In this document: in pieces, positions 18,227 to 27,903 of the stretch
Layout: each line of letters begins with the position of its first letter
Numbering within the stretch: position 1 is the first letter of the stretch
DNA from: Burkholderiaceae bacterium
Lineage (GTDB): Bacteria; Pseudomonadota; Gammaproteobacteria; Burkholderiales; Burkholderiaceae_F
DNA: 64,000 nucleotides
Assembly: GCA_019236735.1 (NCBI GenBank)
Contig: JAFAIM010000026.1
Span: 111,233 to 175,232, forward strand
Direction: 5' to 3'
Made by a program: the position numbers and the translations under genes
Notes under the pieces: generated by a model
What the model was told of the DNA's origin: nothing
Database searches by the model: none
Seen by the model: only the letters and a program-made list of their open reading frames with translations

Positions 18227-21200
18227 CCAAACGCGTTCTCCTTTTTTTGCTCGCTCTCGCCGCGCTGCCGCTGGCGCACGCCGCCACGGTCACGGTGACC
18301 AACACCAGCGACGAAGATGACGGCAACACCTCTTCGATCACTGCCCTCGGCGCCGGCGGCCCCGACGGCAAGATTTCGCTGCGGGAAGCGATCCTGGCAT
18401 CGAACAACACTGGCGGAACCAATACGATCGTTCTGGGGTCCCACACGTACACGCTGTCGTCCGGCCTAGGCACCATCACGATTAACAACGACACACCGAC
18501 GATCCAGGGCAACGGCGCGAGCTCGACTTCGATCAGCGGCAACAACAGCATCCGGATGTTTTCGATCTCGGGTGCGACGGCGGTGACGTTCACCAACCTC
18601 ACGCTGAAAAACGGGTCGGCCGCCGCTGGCGACGGCGGAGCGATCCTGAATGGAACCGGAACGTTGACGCTGACCAGCGTCACGCTGTCCAGCAACCAGT
18701 CGACCACCGGCAACGGTGGGGCGATCTCGAACCCGGGTGGGACCGTGGCGCTGACCACTACGACGTTTTCGAGCAACTCCTGCGCCAGCAACGGCGGAGC
18801 GATCTACTCGACCGGAGCGGTCACCGATTCCGGAGCCGGCTCGACTTTCAGCAACAACAGCCTGACCAGCGGCAACGGCGGTGCGCTCGCGCTGTCCGGC
18901 ACCGCCTCGAGCACACTGACCAACACAACGTTCTCGAGCAATCAGACCAGCACCGGCAACGGCGGGGCGATCGCGTTCACCAGCTCGGGAACGCTAACGC
19001 TCAACACGGTGACGTTCACCAGCAACTCGGCCGGCGGCCACAGCGGCACCGGCGCGGGAGGAGCGATCTATAGCTCAACCGGAACCCTTTCGCTCACCTC
19101 GGTGCACGCCACGAGCAATACCTCCAATAACGCTGACGGCGGCGCGATCGACCTGGTCAGCGGCGGCTTCAGCGACAGCAACGGCGTATACAGCTCCAAC
19201 AAGACCAACGGCAATTCGGGCAACGGCGGAACCATGCTGCTGTCGGGCTCGAGCAGCTTGCATCTGAGCGGCACCAGCATCTCCGGCAGCCAGTCGGTCG
19301 GCAACGGGGGAGCGATTGCATATACCGGAACATCGACGCTGACGCTGAACACGGTGTCGCTGACCAACAATTCCGCCGGCAACGGCGGTGGCGACGGCGG
19401 CGGTGGCAGCAGCTACGGTGGCGCCATTTACAACTCGGCCGGCAACCTTTCACTGACCAGCGTAACCGCGTCCGGCAACAGCTCGGGGCTGGACGGCGGC
19501 GCCGTCGACTCGGTGGCTGGAACGCTGACCGATAGCAACGGCAGCTACACCAGCAATTCGAGCTCCAGCGGCAACGGCGGCGCTTTTGCGCTGTCCGGCT
19601 CGGCCAGCGCGACGCTGTCCGGAACGACGCTGACCAGCAACACCGCTCAGACGGCTGGAGGCGGGATTGCTGTTTCGGGCACCGCCAGCTTGAGTCTTTC
19701 CACAGGCGCGAGCGTTCAGAGCGGCAACGCCAATTCCGGCGGAGGAATCAGCTTCCAGAGCTCCTCGACGCTGACGCTGACGGACTCGACGATCGCCTCG
19801 AACACGACCAACGGCGGCGGCGACGGCGGCAGTGGTTACGGCGGCGGCGGTCTGTACATGACCTCCGGCAGCGGAACGATCAACCGGAGCACGTTCGCCA
19901 GCAATACCGCCAGCGCCGGGGGCGGTGACGGCGGCGGTTGCGGACATTCGAGCTCCGGTTGCGGCGGCGGAGCGATCAACTTCCAGTCGAGTTCGGCGTT
20001 GACGCTGACCAACAGCACAATCAGCGAGAACAGCTCGAGCAACTATGGCGGCGGCGTGCTGGTCGACGGCGGCACAGTGACGATGATGAACGTGACGGTC
20101 GCAACCAACCAGGGCTCGACCGGCTCCGGGCTGGTGCAGCAGGCCGGGACCTTGCAGGCGACCAACACGATCATCGCGTACAACTTCGGCGGCAACGCAT
20201 GTTCCGGAACGATCACTTCGGGCGGGCATAACCTGGAAAGCACCAACACCTGCGGGTTCGGCGCCGGCAACCTGGTCAACACCGATCCGTACCTGGTGCC
20301 GCTCGCCAGCAACGGCGGCTACACGCAGACCCGCGCGCTGTACAGCGACAGCCCGGCGATCGGCGCCGGCACCGCGACCGGAGCACCGACGATCGATCAG
20401 CGCAGCGTCGCGCGAGCCCACCCGCCGTGCATCGGCGCCTACGAGTACAACGGCGGCACCGGGACCCACTCGGGCAGCGCTTCGCACTACAACGCGGTCG
20501 ACGGCTACTTCGGCACCTACCCCGCAGCCACCAGCGGCCAGAAGATCTACACCAAGCTCGCAGGCACCGCCTTCACGCTGAACATCGCGGCGCTGAACAC
20601 CGCCAGCCCCCCCGGCCTGCAGTCTCCCGCGTACGTGTCGGGAGCCAACCAGGTCCGGGTCGACCTGGTCGACGACAGCGATGGGAGGTGCGCCAGCTCC
20701 TGCTCCAGCTCGCAGTGCACCGGCAAGCAGGCCCTGGCGACGACCTACGCCAGCTTCGTCAGCGGCGACAACAGCTACCACACCGGTGTGTCGTTCAACG
20801 TCTCCAGTCCCGACGCGAACGTTCGCGCGCGCATCCTCGACATGAGCTACGCACCCATCTACGCCTGCTCGGTCGACAACTTCGCGATCCGCCCGACGTC
20901 GCTGACGATCAGCTCCTATGGCAGCGCCAACGCTGACAACACCGGCACCAGCACCACCGCCACCCCGATCATAAAGACGGGCGCCACGTTCCAATTGAGC
21001 GTATCAGGGGGTGGCGGCGGCGATAACGGTGGCTACAACGGGTTACCATCGATCAACACCACCGCCATCACCGTCAATCCGTCGAACCCCGGCATCTTGA
21101 GCGGCAGCTTCACCAATCACGGGGAAGGCGGCACCCAAGGCAACTTCACCTATTCGGAAGTTGGCTACTTTAGCCTGAACGCCAACGCGGTGTACGACAC

Positions 21201-22209
21201 GACGTACACCGCCGTCGATCAGCCCGGCGACTGCACGGCCAATTATTCGAACACGCTGGTCAACGGCCAGTACGGGTGCTATGTCGGCAGCGCCGTCTCG
21301 CCCTACTTCGGCCGCTTCATCCCCGACCACTTCGCGATCACGCCGGGCACCGTCACTCCTGCCTGCGGCACCTTGTCATATTTCGACCAGGACGGTTTCG
21401 TCACCACGTTCACGCTGGCTGCGCAGAATTCCACCAACGTTACGACCCAAAACTACACCGGCTCGTTCGCCAAGCTGGGACTGACGACCTGGGCCGGTTA
21501 CGTGTTCACCGGCAACACGGCAACGCCGAGCGCCAGCGCGACCGCGCCGACCGGTAGCTGGACCAACGGCAGCGCCAGTATCAGCGCGAAGCACCAGGTC
21601 GTGGTGCGCCCGACGACCAGTCCTTCGGCCCCCGCCAACTTGATCGTGTCAGCCAAGCCGGTCGATTCCGACGGCGTCACCCTTACGAGCCCGACTGCGG
21701 TGATGTCTGCTGCCACGTTGCTGGAGTTCGGCGAGCTCGCGCTCGGCAGCGCGTCCGGACCGGCCACCGCAAACCTGAGCCTGCCGGTGAACGCCAACTA
21801 CTGGAACGGCACCGGCTGGGTGACCAACACGGCCGACACCTGCACCGGCCCCGCAATCGCGAACGCCAGCATCGCGCTGGGCAACTTCGTCAGAGCCGCC
21901 GGCGCCACCGGCACGTTCACAACCTCCATCACAACACCCAGCCTGGCGTCTTCCTGGTCGCAGGGAACAGGCAACATCGTGCTGGCGGCGCCGAACGTGG
22001 CCGGCACCGCCCAGGTCGCCATTAACCTCGGCTCGACCACCTCGGACGCTTCGTGCATCGGCTGGTCGGTAACGTCGACCGGAGCTGCGATGGCGTGGTT
22101 ACGAGGCAGCTGGTGCAACTCCAGCTACAACCAGGATCCGTCGTCGATGGCGACCTTCGGAACCGCCACCAGCACGGCACCGTACGTATACATCCGCGAG
22201 AACCACTGA
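18220..22209 (+). CDS. mshQ: MshQ-like surface adhesin with Pmp-type beta-helix and DUF6701
   Basis: 1329 residues. The ATG at 18220 overlaps the mshP stop and gives a clean signal peptide, 'MLAKRVLLFLLALAALPLAH' then A|ATV. Near residue 50 is a CSLREA-like motif ('KISLREAILASNN'). Residues about 138-620 carry some 17 'GG(A/G)(I/L)' repeats alternating with FxxN elements ('TFSSNS', 'TFSNNS', 'TFTSNS'), the signature of Chlamydia Pmp-like right-handed beta-helices. The C-terminal third has the MshQ/DUF6701 hallmarks 'GRFIPDHFAITPG', 'YFDQDGF' and 'FGELALGSASGP'. Related MshQ proteins as I recall them lack this helix, so a domain replacement is likely. It is probably exported and tip- or surface-associated, acting as an adhesin (inference). 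Confidence 0.85.
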   Translation: MLAKRVLLFLLALAALPLAHAATVTVTNTSDEDDGNTSSITALGAGGPDGKISLREAILASNNTGGTNTIVLGSHTYTLSSGLGTITINNDTPTIQGNGASSTSISGNNSIRMFSISGATAVTFTNLTLKNGSAAAGDGGAILNGTGTLTLTSVTLSSNQSTTGNGGAISNPGGTVALTTTTFSSNSCASNGGAIYSTGAVTDSGAGSTFSNNSLTSGNGGALALSGTASSTLTNTTFSSNQTSTGNGGAIAFTSSGTLTLNTVTFTSNSAGGHSGTGAGGAIYSSTGTLSLTSVHATSNTSNNADGGAIDLVSGGFSDSNGVYSSNKTNGNSGNGGTMLLSGSSSLHLSGTSISGSQSVGNGGAIAYTGTSTLTLNTVSLTNNSAGNGGGDGGGGSSYGGAIYNSAGNLSLTSVTASGNSSGLDGGAVDSVAGTLTDSNGSYTSNSSSSGNGGAFALSGSASATLSGTTLTSNTAQTAGGGIAVSGTASLSLSTGASVQSGNANSGGGISFQSSSTLTLTDSTIASNTTNGGGDGGSGYGGGGLYMTSGSGTINRSTFASNTASAGGGDGGGCGHSSSGCGGGAINFQSSSALTLTNSTISENSSSNYGGGVLVDGGTVTMMNVTVATNQGSTGSGLVQQAGTLQATNTIIAYNFGGNACSGTITSGGHNLESTNTCGFGAGNLVNTDPYLVPLASNGGYTQTRALYSDSPAIGAGTATGAPTIDQRSVARAHPPCIGAYEYNGGTGTHSGSASHYNAVDGYFGTYPAATSGQKIYTKLAGTAFTLNIAALNTASPPGLQSPAYVSGANQVRVDLVDDSDGRCASSCSSSQCTGKQALATTYASFVSGDNSYHTGVSFNVSSPDANVRARILDMSYAPIYACSVDNFAIRPTSLTISSYGSANADNTGTSTTATPIIKTGATFQLSVSGGGGGDNGGYNGLPSINTTAITVNPSNPGILSGSFTNHGEGGTQGNFTYSEVGYFSLNANAVYDTTYTAVDQPGDCTANYSNTLVNGQYGCYVGSAVSPYFGRFIPDHFAITPGTVTPACGTLSYFDQDGFVTTFTLAAQNSTNVTTQNYTGSFAKLGLTTWAGYVFTGNTATPSASATAPTGSWTNGSASISAKHQVVVRPTTSPSAPANLIVSAKPVDSDGVTLTSPTAVMSAATLLEFGELALGSASGPATANLSLPVNANYWNGTGWVTNTADTCTGPAIANASIALGNFVRAAGATGTFTTSITTPSLASSWSQGTGNIVLAAPNVAGTAQVAINLGSTTSDASCIGWSVTSTGAAMAWLRGSWCNSSYNQDPSSMATFGTATSTAPYVYIRENH

Positions 22210-22259
22210 TTCCCTGAATACCGTGGCAAAGCCGGTTCTTTCGCCGGATTGATCGACCG

Positions 22260-22299
22260 CCCCAGAAGGTCTTTTTCGGCCTCTTTGGGGGGGTCTTTT
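22260..22299 (+). terminator. Possible terminator after mshQ
   Basis: An imperfect hairpin with cccc (22260-22263) pairing to gggg, then interrupted pairs around 'aagg'/'cct', is followed by a T-rich stretch 'gtctttt'. It lies 50 bp past the mshQ stop, before mshI. If functional it splits the msh locus into a pilin/assembly unit and a platform/secretin unit. Confidence 0.4.
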
Positions 22300-22389
22300 C
22301 CCGTCATGGAGCGCCCGGGTCGCCGCCTAGCATCGGGAACGAAGGCTCGTCGGCGCAAGCGCTGACGTCCCTCTATGCGGGGTTACTGA

Positions 22390-23418
22390 ATGCTGCAATC
22401 CAATTGGCTGCGGATGCCGTCGTGGCGCGCGCTTGGGCGCGGACGCCGCACGCACCAACAGGTCGGCCTGTATCGCGCTGCGAGCGAATTGGTCGCCGCG
22501 CGGTTGCGGCTCGAAGGCGGCTCCTGGATGGTGGAGCAACTGGAAACTGCTGATTGCACCACCCAGCGCGACGAGCAGGCGATGGCACAGATCCTGCGCA
22601 CCGGGATCGCGCGCCAGGCGCCGGTGATCTCGATTCTGGCTGCCGAGCAGTACAACACCTACCCGCTTCCGGCACCGCCGGTACCCAAGGCAGAGCTGCG
22701 TGAAGCGCTGCGCTGGAAGCTGCGCGAAGTGCTGCCGTACGCGCCGGAAGACGCCGCGGTCGATTTCGTTTCGCTGGCGCGCGCCGCCGAACCGAACACG
22801 GCCGAAAGCCTCTTTGCGGTGGCAGCACTCCGGCGCAATGTCGCACAAGCGATTGCGCCTTTGCTCGCCGCCGGCGTCGATGTGCAGGCGGTCGACATCC
22901 CGGAGATGGCACAGCGCAACCTGCTGAATGCACTGCCAGGATCGGAAGCGGGCCGTGCGCTGCTGGGACTGGAAGATTCTTCGGCGTTGCTCACCGTCGT
23001 GCACGAAGGCGCGCTCTGTTTTGCTCGCCGCATTCCGCTGGCGCAATTGGCCAGAACGGAAGAGGAAGATCCCGAACATGTTGCGGCCCGTGTCGCAACG
23101 CAGGTGCAGCGCTCGCTCGAAGTGGTGGAGCGCCAGACCGGCCTGCCCGCGATTCGCACCGTCTGGGTGGGGCCGCACGCGTATTGCGCGCTGATCGCCC
23201 GCTGCGTTGCGGAACAAACAGGGCTCGACTGCCCGCAGCTCGACATCCAGGCCGAGCTGCAATTTTCCACACCACTGCCTCCGATGACGCCCGAGCGTGC
23301 TGCTGGCGCGCTGATCGCGATCGGCGCAGCACGTCGCAGCGAGTACCCGCAAGCTTCCGCGTCGCCGACCGCGCAAAGCGGCGTTTTCGGTTGGCCGTCC
23401 TGGCTGAAGGCAGCCTGA
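22390..23418 (+). CDS. mshI: MSHA biogenesis protein MshI (PilM-like)
   Basis: 342 residues with an actin-like PilM fold. The early part reads 'QVGLYRAASELVAARLRLEG', the middle 'EALRWKLREVLPYAPEDAAV' is a strong MshI match, and the end carries the 'AAGALIAIGAARR' element of such proteins. It is the cytoplasmic partner of the PilN/PilO-like proteins that follow. It starts the second half of the msh locus, 180 bp after mshQ. Confidence 0.83.
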   Translation: MLQSNWLRMPSWRALGRGRRTHQQVGLYRAASELVAARLRLEGGSWMVEQLETADCTTQRDEQAMAQILRTGIARQAPVISILAAEQYNTYPLPAPPVPKAELREALRWKLREVLPYAPEDAAVDFVSLARAAEPNTAESLFAVAALRRNVAQAIAPLLAAGVDVQAVDIPEMAQRNLLNALPGSEAGRALLGLEDSSALLTVVHEGALCFARRIPLAQLARTEEEDPEHVAARVATQVQRSLEVVERQTGLPAIRTVWVGPHAYCALIARCVAEQTGLDCPQLDIQAELQFSTPLPPMTPERAAGALIAIGAARRSEYPQASASPTAQSGVFGWPSWLKAA

Positions 23419-23435
23419 AGAACGCCTACACGACA

Positions 23436-24131
23436 ATGGCCCAGGACAACATCAACCTGCTGGAACGGAAAGCGCCGAGCGGTTTGGCCTCGCCCGCGGT
23501 GCAGCGCGCGATCGCGCTGGTCGCCGCTGTGGTTGTCGTCGGCGCGCTCGCCTACCTCCTCCAGAGCCGCAGCCTGGTCTCCGTGAAGCGGGATCTGGCG
23601 AGCGTACAGGCGCAGACCGAGCGGCTGCAGCACGCGATCAACGAGGTGCCTAGCCCGGACGCCGCTCTGGCCGATCGCCTGGCCGCACAGGAACGCGACG
23701 TGCAGGCGCTCGAATCGGTCGCGCACACGCTCGCGACCGGAGGGCTGGCGCACACCACCGGCTTTGTCGGCCCGCTGCAGGCGTTCGGCCGTTCGAAGAC
23801 CGATGGCGTGTGGTTGACCGGATTGGACCTGGACAACCGGCGCGGCTCAATGGTGGTCGAAGGCAACGCGTTGGACGCCTCGCGCATTCCTGCGTTGCTG
23901 CAGACGCTGCGCACCGACCCGTATTTCGCCGGCACGACGTTCTCCGCGATAGAAATGACGGCTCCGGCGGCATCCGGCGTTGCTGCCGCGCCGGGAGCCA
24001 CCGGAGGGACGGGAACGACAAACGTGTCGGGCGCCTTGAAATTCCGCATCTCGACCCCGACTGCCGATGTGGAAACACCCGGCGGCGGGCAAACCGCTGG
24101 TTCGGCGCGGTCCTCAGGGAGCCAATCGTGA
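23436..24131 (+). CDS. PilN-like MSHA biogenesis protein (second MshI-type gene)
   Basis: 231 residues: a short cytoplasmic N-terminus 'MAQDNINLLERK' typical of PilN, one membrane helix (about 27-46), a coiled stretch and a periplasmic domain. It ends in an Ala/Gly/Thr-rich tail. The gene overlaps mshJ by four bases (GTGA). PilN-type proteins bridge PilM/MshI to the periplasmic PilO/MshJ protein. The N-terminal INL motif is the conserved PilM-binding element. Confidence 0.8.
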   Translation: MAQDNINLLERKAPSGLASPAVQRAIALVAAVVVVGALAYLLQSRSLVSVKRDLASVQAQTERLQHAINEVPSPDAALADRLAAQERDVQALESVAHTLATGGLAHTTGFVGPLQAFGRSKTDGVWLTGLDLDNRRGSMVVEGNALDASRIPALLQTLRTDPYFAGTTFSAIEMTAPAASGVAAAPGATGGTGTTNVSGALKFRISTPTADVETPGGGQTAGSARSSGSQS

Positions 24132-24790
24132 CGGTTGCAGAGCGGATCAGCGATTGGTGGGGCCGACGCAAGCCGCGCGAGCGGCTGCTGATGATCGGCG
24201 TTGTCGCGCTGAGCGCGGCGCTGGTCGGCGACGCACTGGTGCTCAAACCGGTGCGGATCCAGATCGGAGACTCCAGCAAGCACCTGGCCGCCGCGCGTTC
24301 GGAGCTGGTCAAGCTGCAGCAGCTGATCGACGAGCGCGATCGCGCTGGCAGCGAACGACTGCGGGAGCGCGAAGCCGATCTGCAGGCTCGCCTGTCAGCA
24401 GCCGAGACGGCCATCCGCAAGGCGCAGATCGAAGTCGTCGCTCCCCAGGAAATGGCGCGGCAGCTGTCGGCCATCCTCGAGCGGTTTCCATCGCTGCGAG
24501 TCGTCGGCTTGGTATCGAATCCGCCGGTTCCGGTGGATGAAGGGTCTGAAAAGGGCGCAACGCTTCCCGTGAACGCCGAGGCACGCCGTTCGCTGCTGTA
24601 CGAGCATGGACTGGAACTCACGGTCGAAGGGCACTACCTGGATCTGATTGCCTACCTGCAGCAGCTCGAGCGCACTCCGTACAAGATCTACTGGCGCGAG
24701 CTCGAGATGAAGGTCAACGACCAGGGCGTGCTGATCACGCGGATCCGCTTTTTCACATTGTCCAAGGGCCCGACATGGTTGACGCTCTGA
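24128..24790 (+). CDS. mshJ: MSHA biogenesis protein MshJ (PilO-like)
   Basis: 220 residues starting with GTG overlapping the previous stop. It has one N-terminal membrane helix (about 22-42), a long coiled coil with heptad-like Leu/Glu/Arg content (50-110), and a PilO-like periplasmic domain ending 'KIYWRELEMKVNDQGVLITR'. It is an alignment-complex subunit, overlapping mshK by 16 bases. Confidence 0.83.
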   Translation: MTVAERISDWWGRRKPRERLLMIGVVALSAALVGDALVLKPVRIQIGDSSKHLAAARSELVKLQQLIDERDRAGSERLREREADLQARLSAAETAIRKAQIEVVAPQEMARQLSAILERFPSLRVVGLVSNPPVPVDEGSEKGATLPVNAEARRSLLYEHGLELTVEGHYLDLIAYLQQLERTPYKIYWRELEMKVNDQGVLITRIRFFTLSKGPTWLTL

Positions 24791-25194
24791 TCCGGGCCCT
24801 TGGCGCTCTGCTGTGGACCGGCTTTGCCGGGGCAGCGCTCGCGACCGGCGTGCAGGACCCGACGGTTCCCCCGGCTGCTTACCGCGCCTCGCAAAACGGC
24901 CAGGCACCGCAGGAAGCAGCTCCCGAGCCGGTCCACGTACAGATGATCGCCCACTCGGGCACACGGCCGATGGCAGTCGTAAACGGCCGCCCGGTGCGAG
25001 TGGGCGAACGAATCGACCTGGACGGCAAACCCGTCCGGGTCGTCGCGATCCGCGACGAGTCGGTCGTGCTGGATCGCGACGGAAAGAAGGAGATCGTATC
25101 GATGACTCAGCGCAACGGCTCGAGGCTCGTGTGCGCGACCAATTCGTCGAACCGGACACGCTGCCGGAACGACGCGCCCGGAGCCCAGCCATGA
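24775..25194 (+). CDS. mshK: MSHA biogenesis protein MshK
   Basis: A 139-residue exported protein with signal peptide 'MVDALIRALGALLWTGFAGA' and then 'DPTVPP', a motif of MshK/PilP-GspC-like proteins. The core 'PMAVVNGRPVRVGERIDLDG' resembles the HR domain that contacts the secretin. It starts within mshJ and overlaps mshL by four bases. Short and weakly conserved, so the call leans on order. Confidence 0.78.
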   Translation: MVDALIRALGALLWTGFAGAALATGVQDPTVPPAAYRASQNGQAPQEAAPEPVHVQMIAHSGTRPMAVVNGRPVRVGERIDLDGKPVRVVAIRDESVVLDRDGKKEIVSMTQRNGSRLVCATNSSNRTRCRNDAPGAQP

Positions 25195-27026
25195 AGCACG
25201 ACGATATCCACCCGCCGCTGTACGGACGTCTCGTCCACACGCCGTCACGGGATCCGCACAAACCTGACTCGTCGCGCTGGCCGTGGCTGATGCCCTGGGT
25301 TCTGGCCGCGGCGGCCGTGGCTTTGACACTGCTGCTGTCGTCGTGCGCGACGCCGCGTGCAGGCGCTGGCGGCGCCAGTGCCGATACCAGTGTGCTGCCG
25401 GAGATCCGCCAAGGATTGTCCGAACCGTCGCGGCAGCCACCGGAGGCGATACCGCCGGAGGTGGCGCGCGAGTTGCTGCCGCAGGCCGATCTTTCGCTGT
25501 CGAAGCTCGCCGGCAAACCGCCCGAACCGCGTTTCGATCTGAACGTTGTCGCGCTGCCGGTGGCGGAGGTGTTTGGAGCACTGGCGCGCGATACGCGCTA
25601 TTCGATCGTGCTCGATCCGGCGCTAAAAGCGTCGGTTACCGTCAGCTTGAAAGACGTGACGTTGATCGAGGCGCTGGAGTCGCTGCGCGACATGTACGGA
25701 TTCGAGTATCGCGTGCAGGGCAACCGCATTTTTGTGGAGCAGCCCACATTGCAGACGCGCGTGTTCCAGGTCAACTACCCGGTCGGGAGCCGCACTGGCC
25801 GCAGCGATGTGCGGGTGACCTCCGGGTCGATCACGGTGGCCAACACCGGACAAACCGGGACTGGCCAGACTGCGCAGCCACAGCCACAACCAGGCTCCAG
25901 CGGCACCACCAACACCAGCCAGGAATCGAGCCGCATCACGACCGACGTGCGCAACGATCTGTGGCCGGAGATCGCAGCCACGCTCAAGCTGCTCGTTACC
26001 GTCGATCCGGCCCATCCGGACGGGCGCCAGCTGATCGTGTCGCCGCAATCGGGCGTGATCGTCGTGCGAGCGATGCCGGCCGAGCTGCGCTCGGTTGAAA
26101 ACTACCTGCGCGCGATGCAGGTGAACGTCGAGCGCGAAGTCATGCTCGAGTCCAAGATCATCGAAGTCACGCTGACCGACAGCACGCAGACCGGTGTCAA
26201 TTGGTCCGCGTTCCACGCCAAGGGCGCGCGCAGCAACCTCGGCATGCTCACGCCAGGCGCTTCGCTCGGGACCTCCGGCGCGATTTCCGACCAGTTGTTG
26301 AGTGGCACTCCCGGATCTGCCATCGCGCAAGCGCAAAGCTCGGCCTCGCCGCTGTTCGGTCTTGCCTTCCAGACCGGCAGTTTCGCAGCCCTAATGGAGT
26401 TCCTGCAGACCCAGGGCAACGTGCAGGTACTGTCGAGCCCTCGGATCGCTGCGGTCAACAACCAGCAGGCGGTGCTGAAGGTGGGAACCGACGATTTCTT
26501 CATTACCGGCATCACCACCAACATCACCGCGGCCTCGACCGTCGGCGCCACCGCGACGACGACGCAGTCGATCTCGCTGCAGCCGTTCTTTTCGGGCGTC
26601 GCGCTGGATGTGACTCCGCAGATCGACGATGAAGGCAACATCATCCTGCACGTCCATCCGTCGGTTTCTTCCGTAACGGAGAAAAACAAGAGCCTGAACC
26701 TGGGCACACTCGGCACCTATACGCTGCCGCTCGCTTCCAGCACCGTGTCGGAGACCGACACCGTGGTGCGCGTACGCGACGGCAACATCGTTGCGATCGG
26801 CGGACTGATGAACACCAACCGGTCCGACTCGCGCAGCGGTCTACCGGGTAACTCGTCCGTTCCGATCCTCGGCGCCTTGTTCCGCTCGAGCACGTACAGC
26901 CAGATGAAGCAGGAACTGGTGATCTTGATCAAGCCCACCGTGGTGCAGTCGCAGGGGCAACTTGATGCTTTGCGCGGCGATGCGCTGCAGCGCCTGGAGG
27001 CGGCCGCTAAAACCTCGCCGCTGTGA
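25191..27026 (+). CDS. mshL: MSHA secretin MshL
   Basis: 611 residues from the ATG that overlaps the mshK stop. It is the outer-membrane channel for the pilus. A lipobox 'LLLSSC' places the lipidated Cys at residue 52. That is late, so an internal ATG at 25290 (Met34) is an alternative start that would leave a normal lipoprotein signal. N-domains follow ('LPVAEVFGALARDTRYSIVL', 'VTLIEALESLRDMYGFEYRV'), and the C-terminal secretin domain carries 'VLSSPRIAAVNNQQAVLKVG' and 'VVRVRDGNIVAIGGLM'. Confidence 0.92.
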   Translation: MKHDDIHPPLYGRLVHTPSRDPHKPDSSRWPWLMPWVLAAAAVALTLLLSSCATPRAGAGGASADTSVLPEIRQGLSEPSRQPPEAIPPEVARELLPQADLSLSKLAGKPPEPRFDLNVVALPVAEVFGALARDTRYSIVLDPALKASVTVSLKDVTLIEALESLRDMYGFEYRVQGNRIFVEQPTLQTRVFQVNYPVGSRTGRSDVRVTSGSITVANTGQTGTGQTAQPQPQPGSSGTTNTSQESSRITTDVRNDLWPEIAATLKLLVTVDPAHPDGRQLIVSPQSGVIVVRAMPAELRSVENYLRAMQVNVEREVMLESKIIEVTLTDSTQTGVNWSAFHAKGARSNLGMLTPGASLGTSGAISDQLLSGTPGSAIAQAQSSASPLFGLAFQTGSFAALMEFLQTQGNVQVLSSPRIAAVNNQQAVLKVGTDDFFITGITTNITAASTVGATATTTQSISLQPFFSGVALDVTPQIDDEGNIILHVHPSVSSVTEKNKSLNLGTLGTYTLPLASSTVSETDTVVRVRDGNIVAIGGLMNTNRSDSRSGLPGNSSVPILGALFRSSTYSQMKQELVILIKPTVVQSQGQLDALRGDALQRLEAAAKTSPL

Positions 27027-27036
27027 ACGGGAAACG

Positions 27037-27903
27037 ATGTATCTGAAATATTTCGGACTAGACGCGGCGCCGTTTGCGCTGACCCCAGACACCGCGTTCG
27101 TGTTCTCCTCTCGATCACAGCGAGAGGCTCTCGAGACGCTCGTGCTTGCGGTCGACGGCGGTGAAGGCTTTCTGAAGATTACGGGCGAGGTCGGCACCGG
27201 CAAAACGCTGCTGTGCCGCCGCTTTCTCGCCAATGTTGGCAAGCGCTATCGCACCGCGTACGTGCCCAACCCCTGCCTGAGCCCGCGCACGCTGCTGCTG
27301 GCGATTGCGCGCGAGTTGCGAATCCGTATCGCCAACGTCAACTCCGATTGCGACATCCTGGAAAGCCTGAACCGGGCGCTGTTGCGTCTGGCGGCGCGCG
27401 GATCGGGCGTTGTCGTATGCCTGGACGAGGCGCAGGCGATGCCGGTCGAAACGCTGGAAGCGCTGCGGCTGCTGTCGAACCTGGAAACGGAAAAACGAAA
27501 ACTGCTGCAGGTGATCCTGTTCGGCCAGCCCGAGCTGGACGAAAAATTGGAGCGGAACGATCTGCGCCAACTGCGTACCCGGATCGCTTTCCACTATAAG
27601 TTGGGGGCGCTGTCGTCGGCGGAAACCGAGGTCTACCTGGCACATCGATTGATGGTCGCCGGGCATCGTGGCGACACTCTGCTTCCTCGCGACGTCGCGC
27701 GGAGCATCCACGAGCACGCGCACGGCGTGCCACGTCTCGTCAACATCATCGCGCACAAGTCGCTGCTGCTCGCCTACGGCCAGGGAACTGCCCGCGTGAC
27801 ACCACGCCAGGTCCGGGCCGCCGCCAAGGACACGCCGCAGGCGCACACCAGCCTGCTGCGCCTGTTGGTACCGCGCTGGTTGCGCTTCGGAGCATCGGGA
27901 TGA
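27037..27903 (+). CDS. mshM: MSHA biogenesis ATPase MshM (ExeA-like AAA)
   Basis: 288 residues. The N-terminal 'MYLKYFGLDAAPFALTPD' is the classical MshM/ExeA start. Walker A 'GEVGTGKTLLCRR' is at residues 50-57, Walker B 'VVVCLDEAQAM' near 125, and a late 'HGVPRLVNIIAHKSLLLAYG' sensor region follows. ExeA-type ATPases help assemble secretins across the cell wall. It ends overlapping mshN by four bases. Confidence 0.9.
   Translation: MYLKYFGLDAAPFALTPDTAFVFSSRSQREALETLVLAVDGGEGFLKITGEVGTGKTLLCRRFLANVGKRYRTAYVPNPCLSPRTLLLAIARELRIRIANVNSDCDILESLNRALLRLAARGSGVVVCLDEAQAMPVETLEALRLLSNLETEKRKLLQVILFGQPELDEKLERNDLRQLRTRIAFHYKLGALSSAETEVYLAHRLMVAGHRGDTLLPRDVARSIHEHAHGVPRLVNIIAHKSLLLAYGQGTARVTPRQVRAAAKDTPQAHTSLLRLLVPRWLRFGASG

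Noticed and set aside
18630..20060. CRISPR-like or minisatellite repetition
   Set aside because: The repeats are degenerate coding repeats of the beta-helix, irregularly spaced, with no constant repeat and spacer pattern.
19450..20994. Long open frame (514 codons) antisense to mshQ
   Set aside because: It mirrors the Gly/Ser/Thr/Asn-rich repeats of mshQ; its composition is low-complexity, with no domain, and the sense frame has a signal peptide and recognisable domains.
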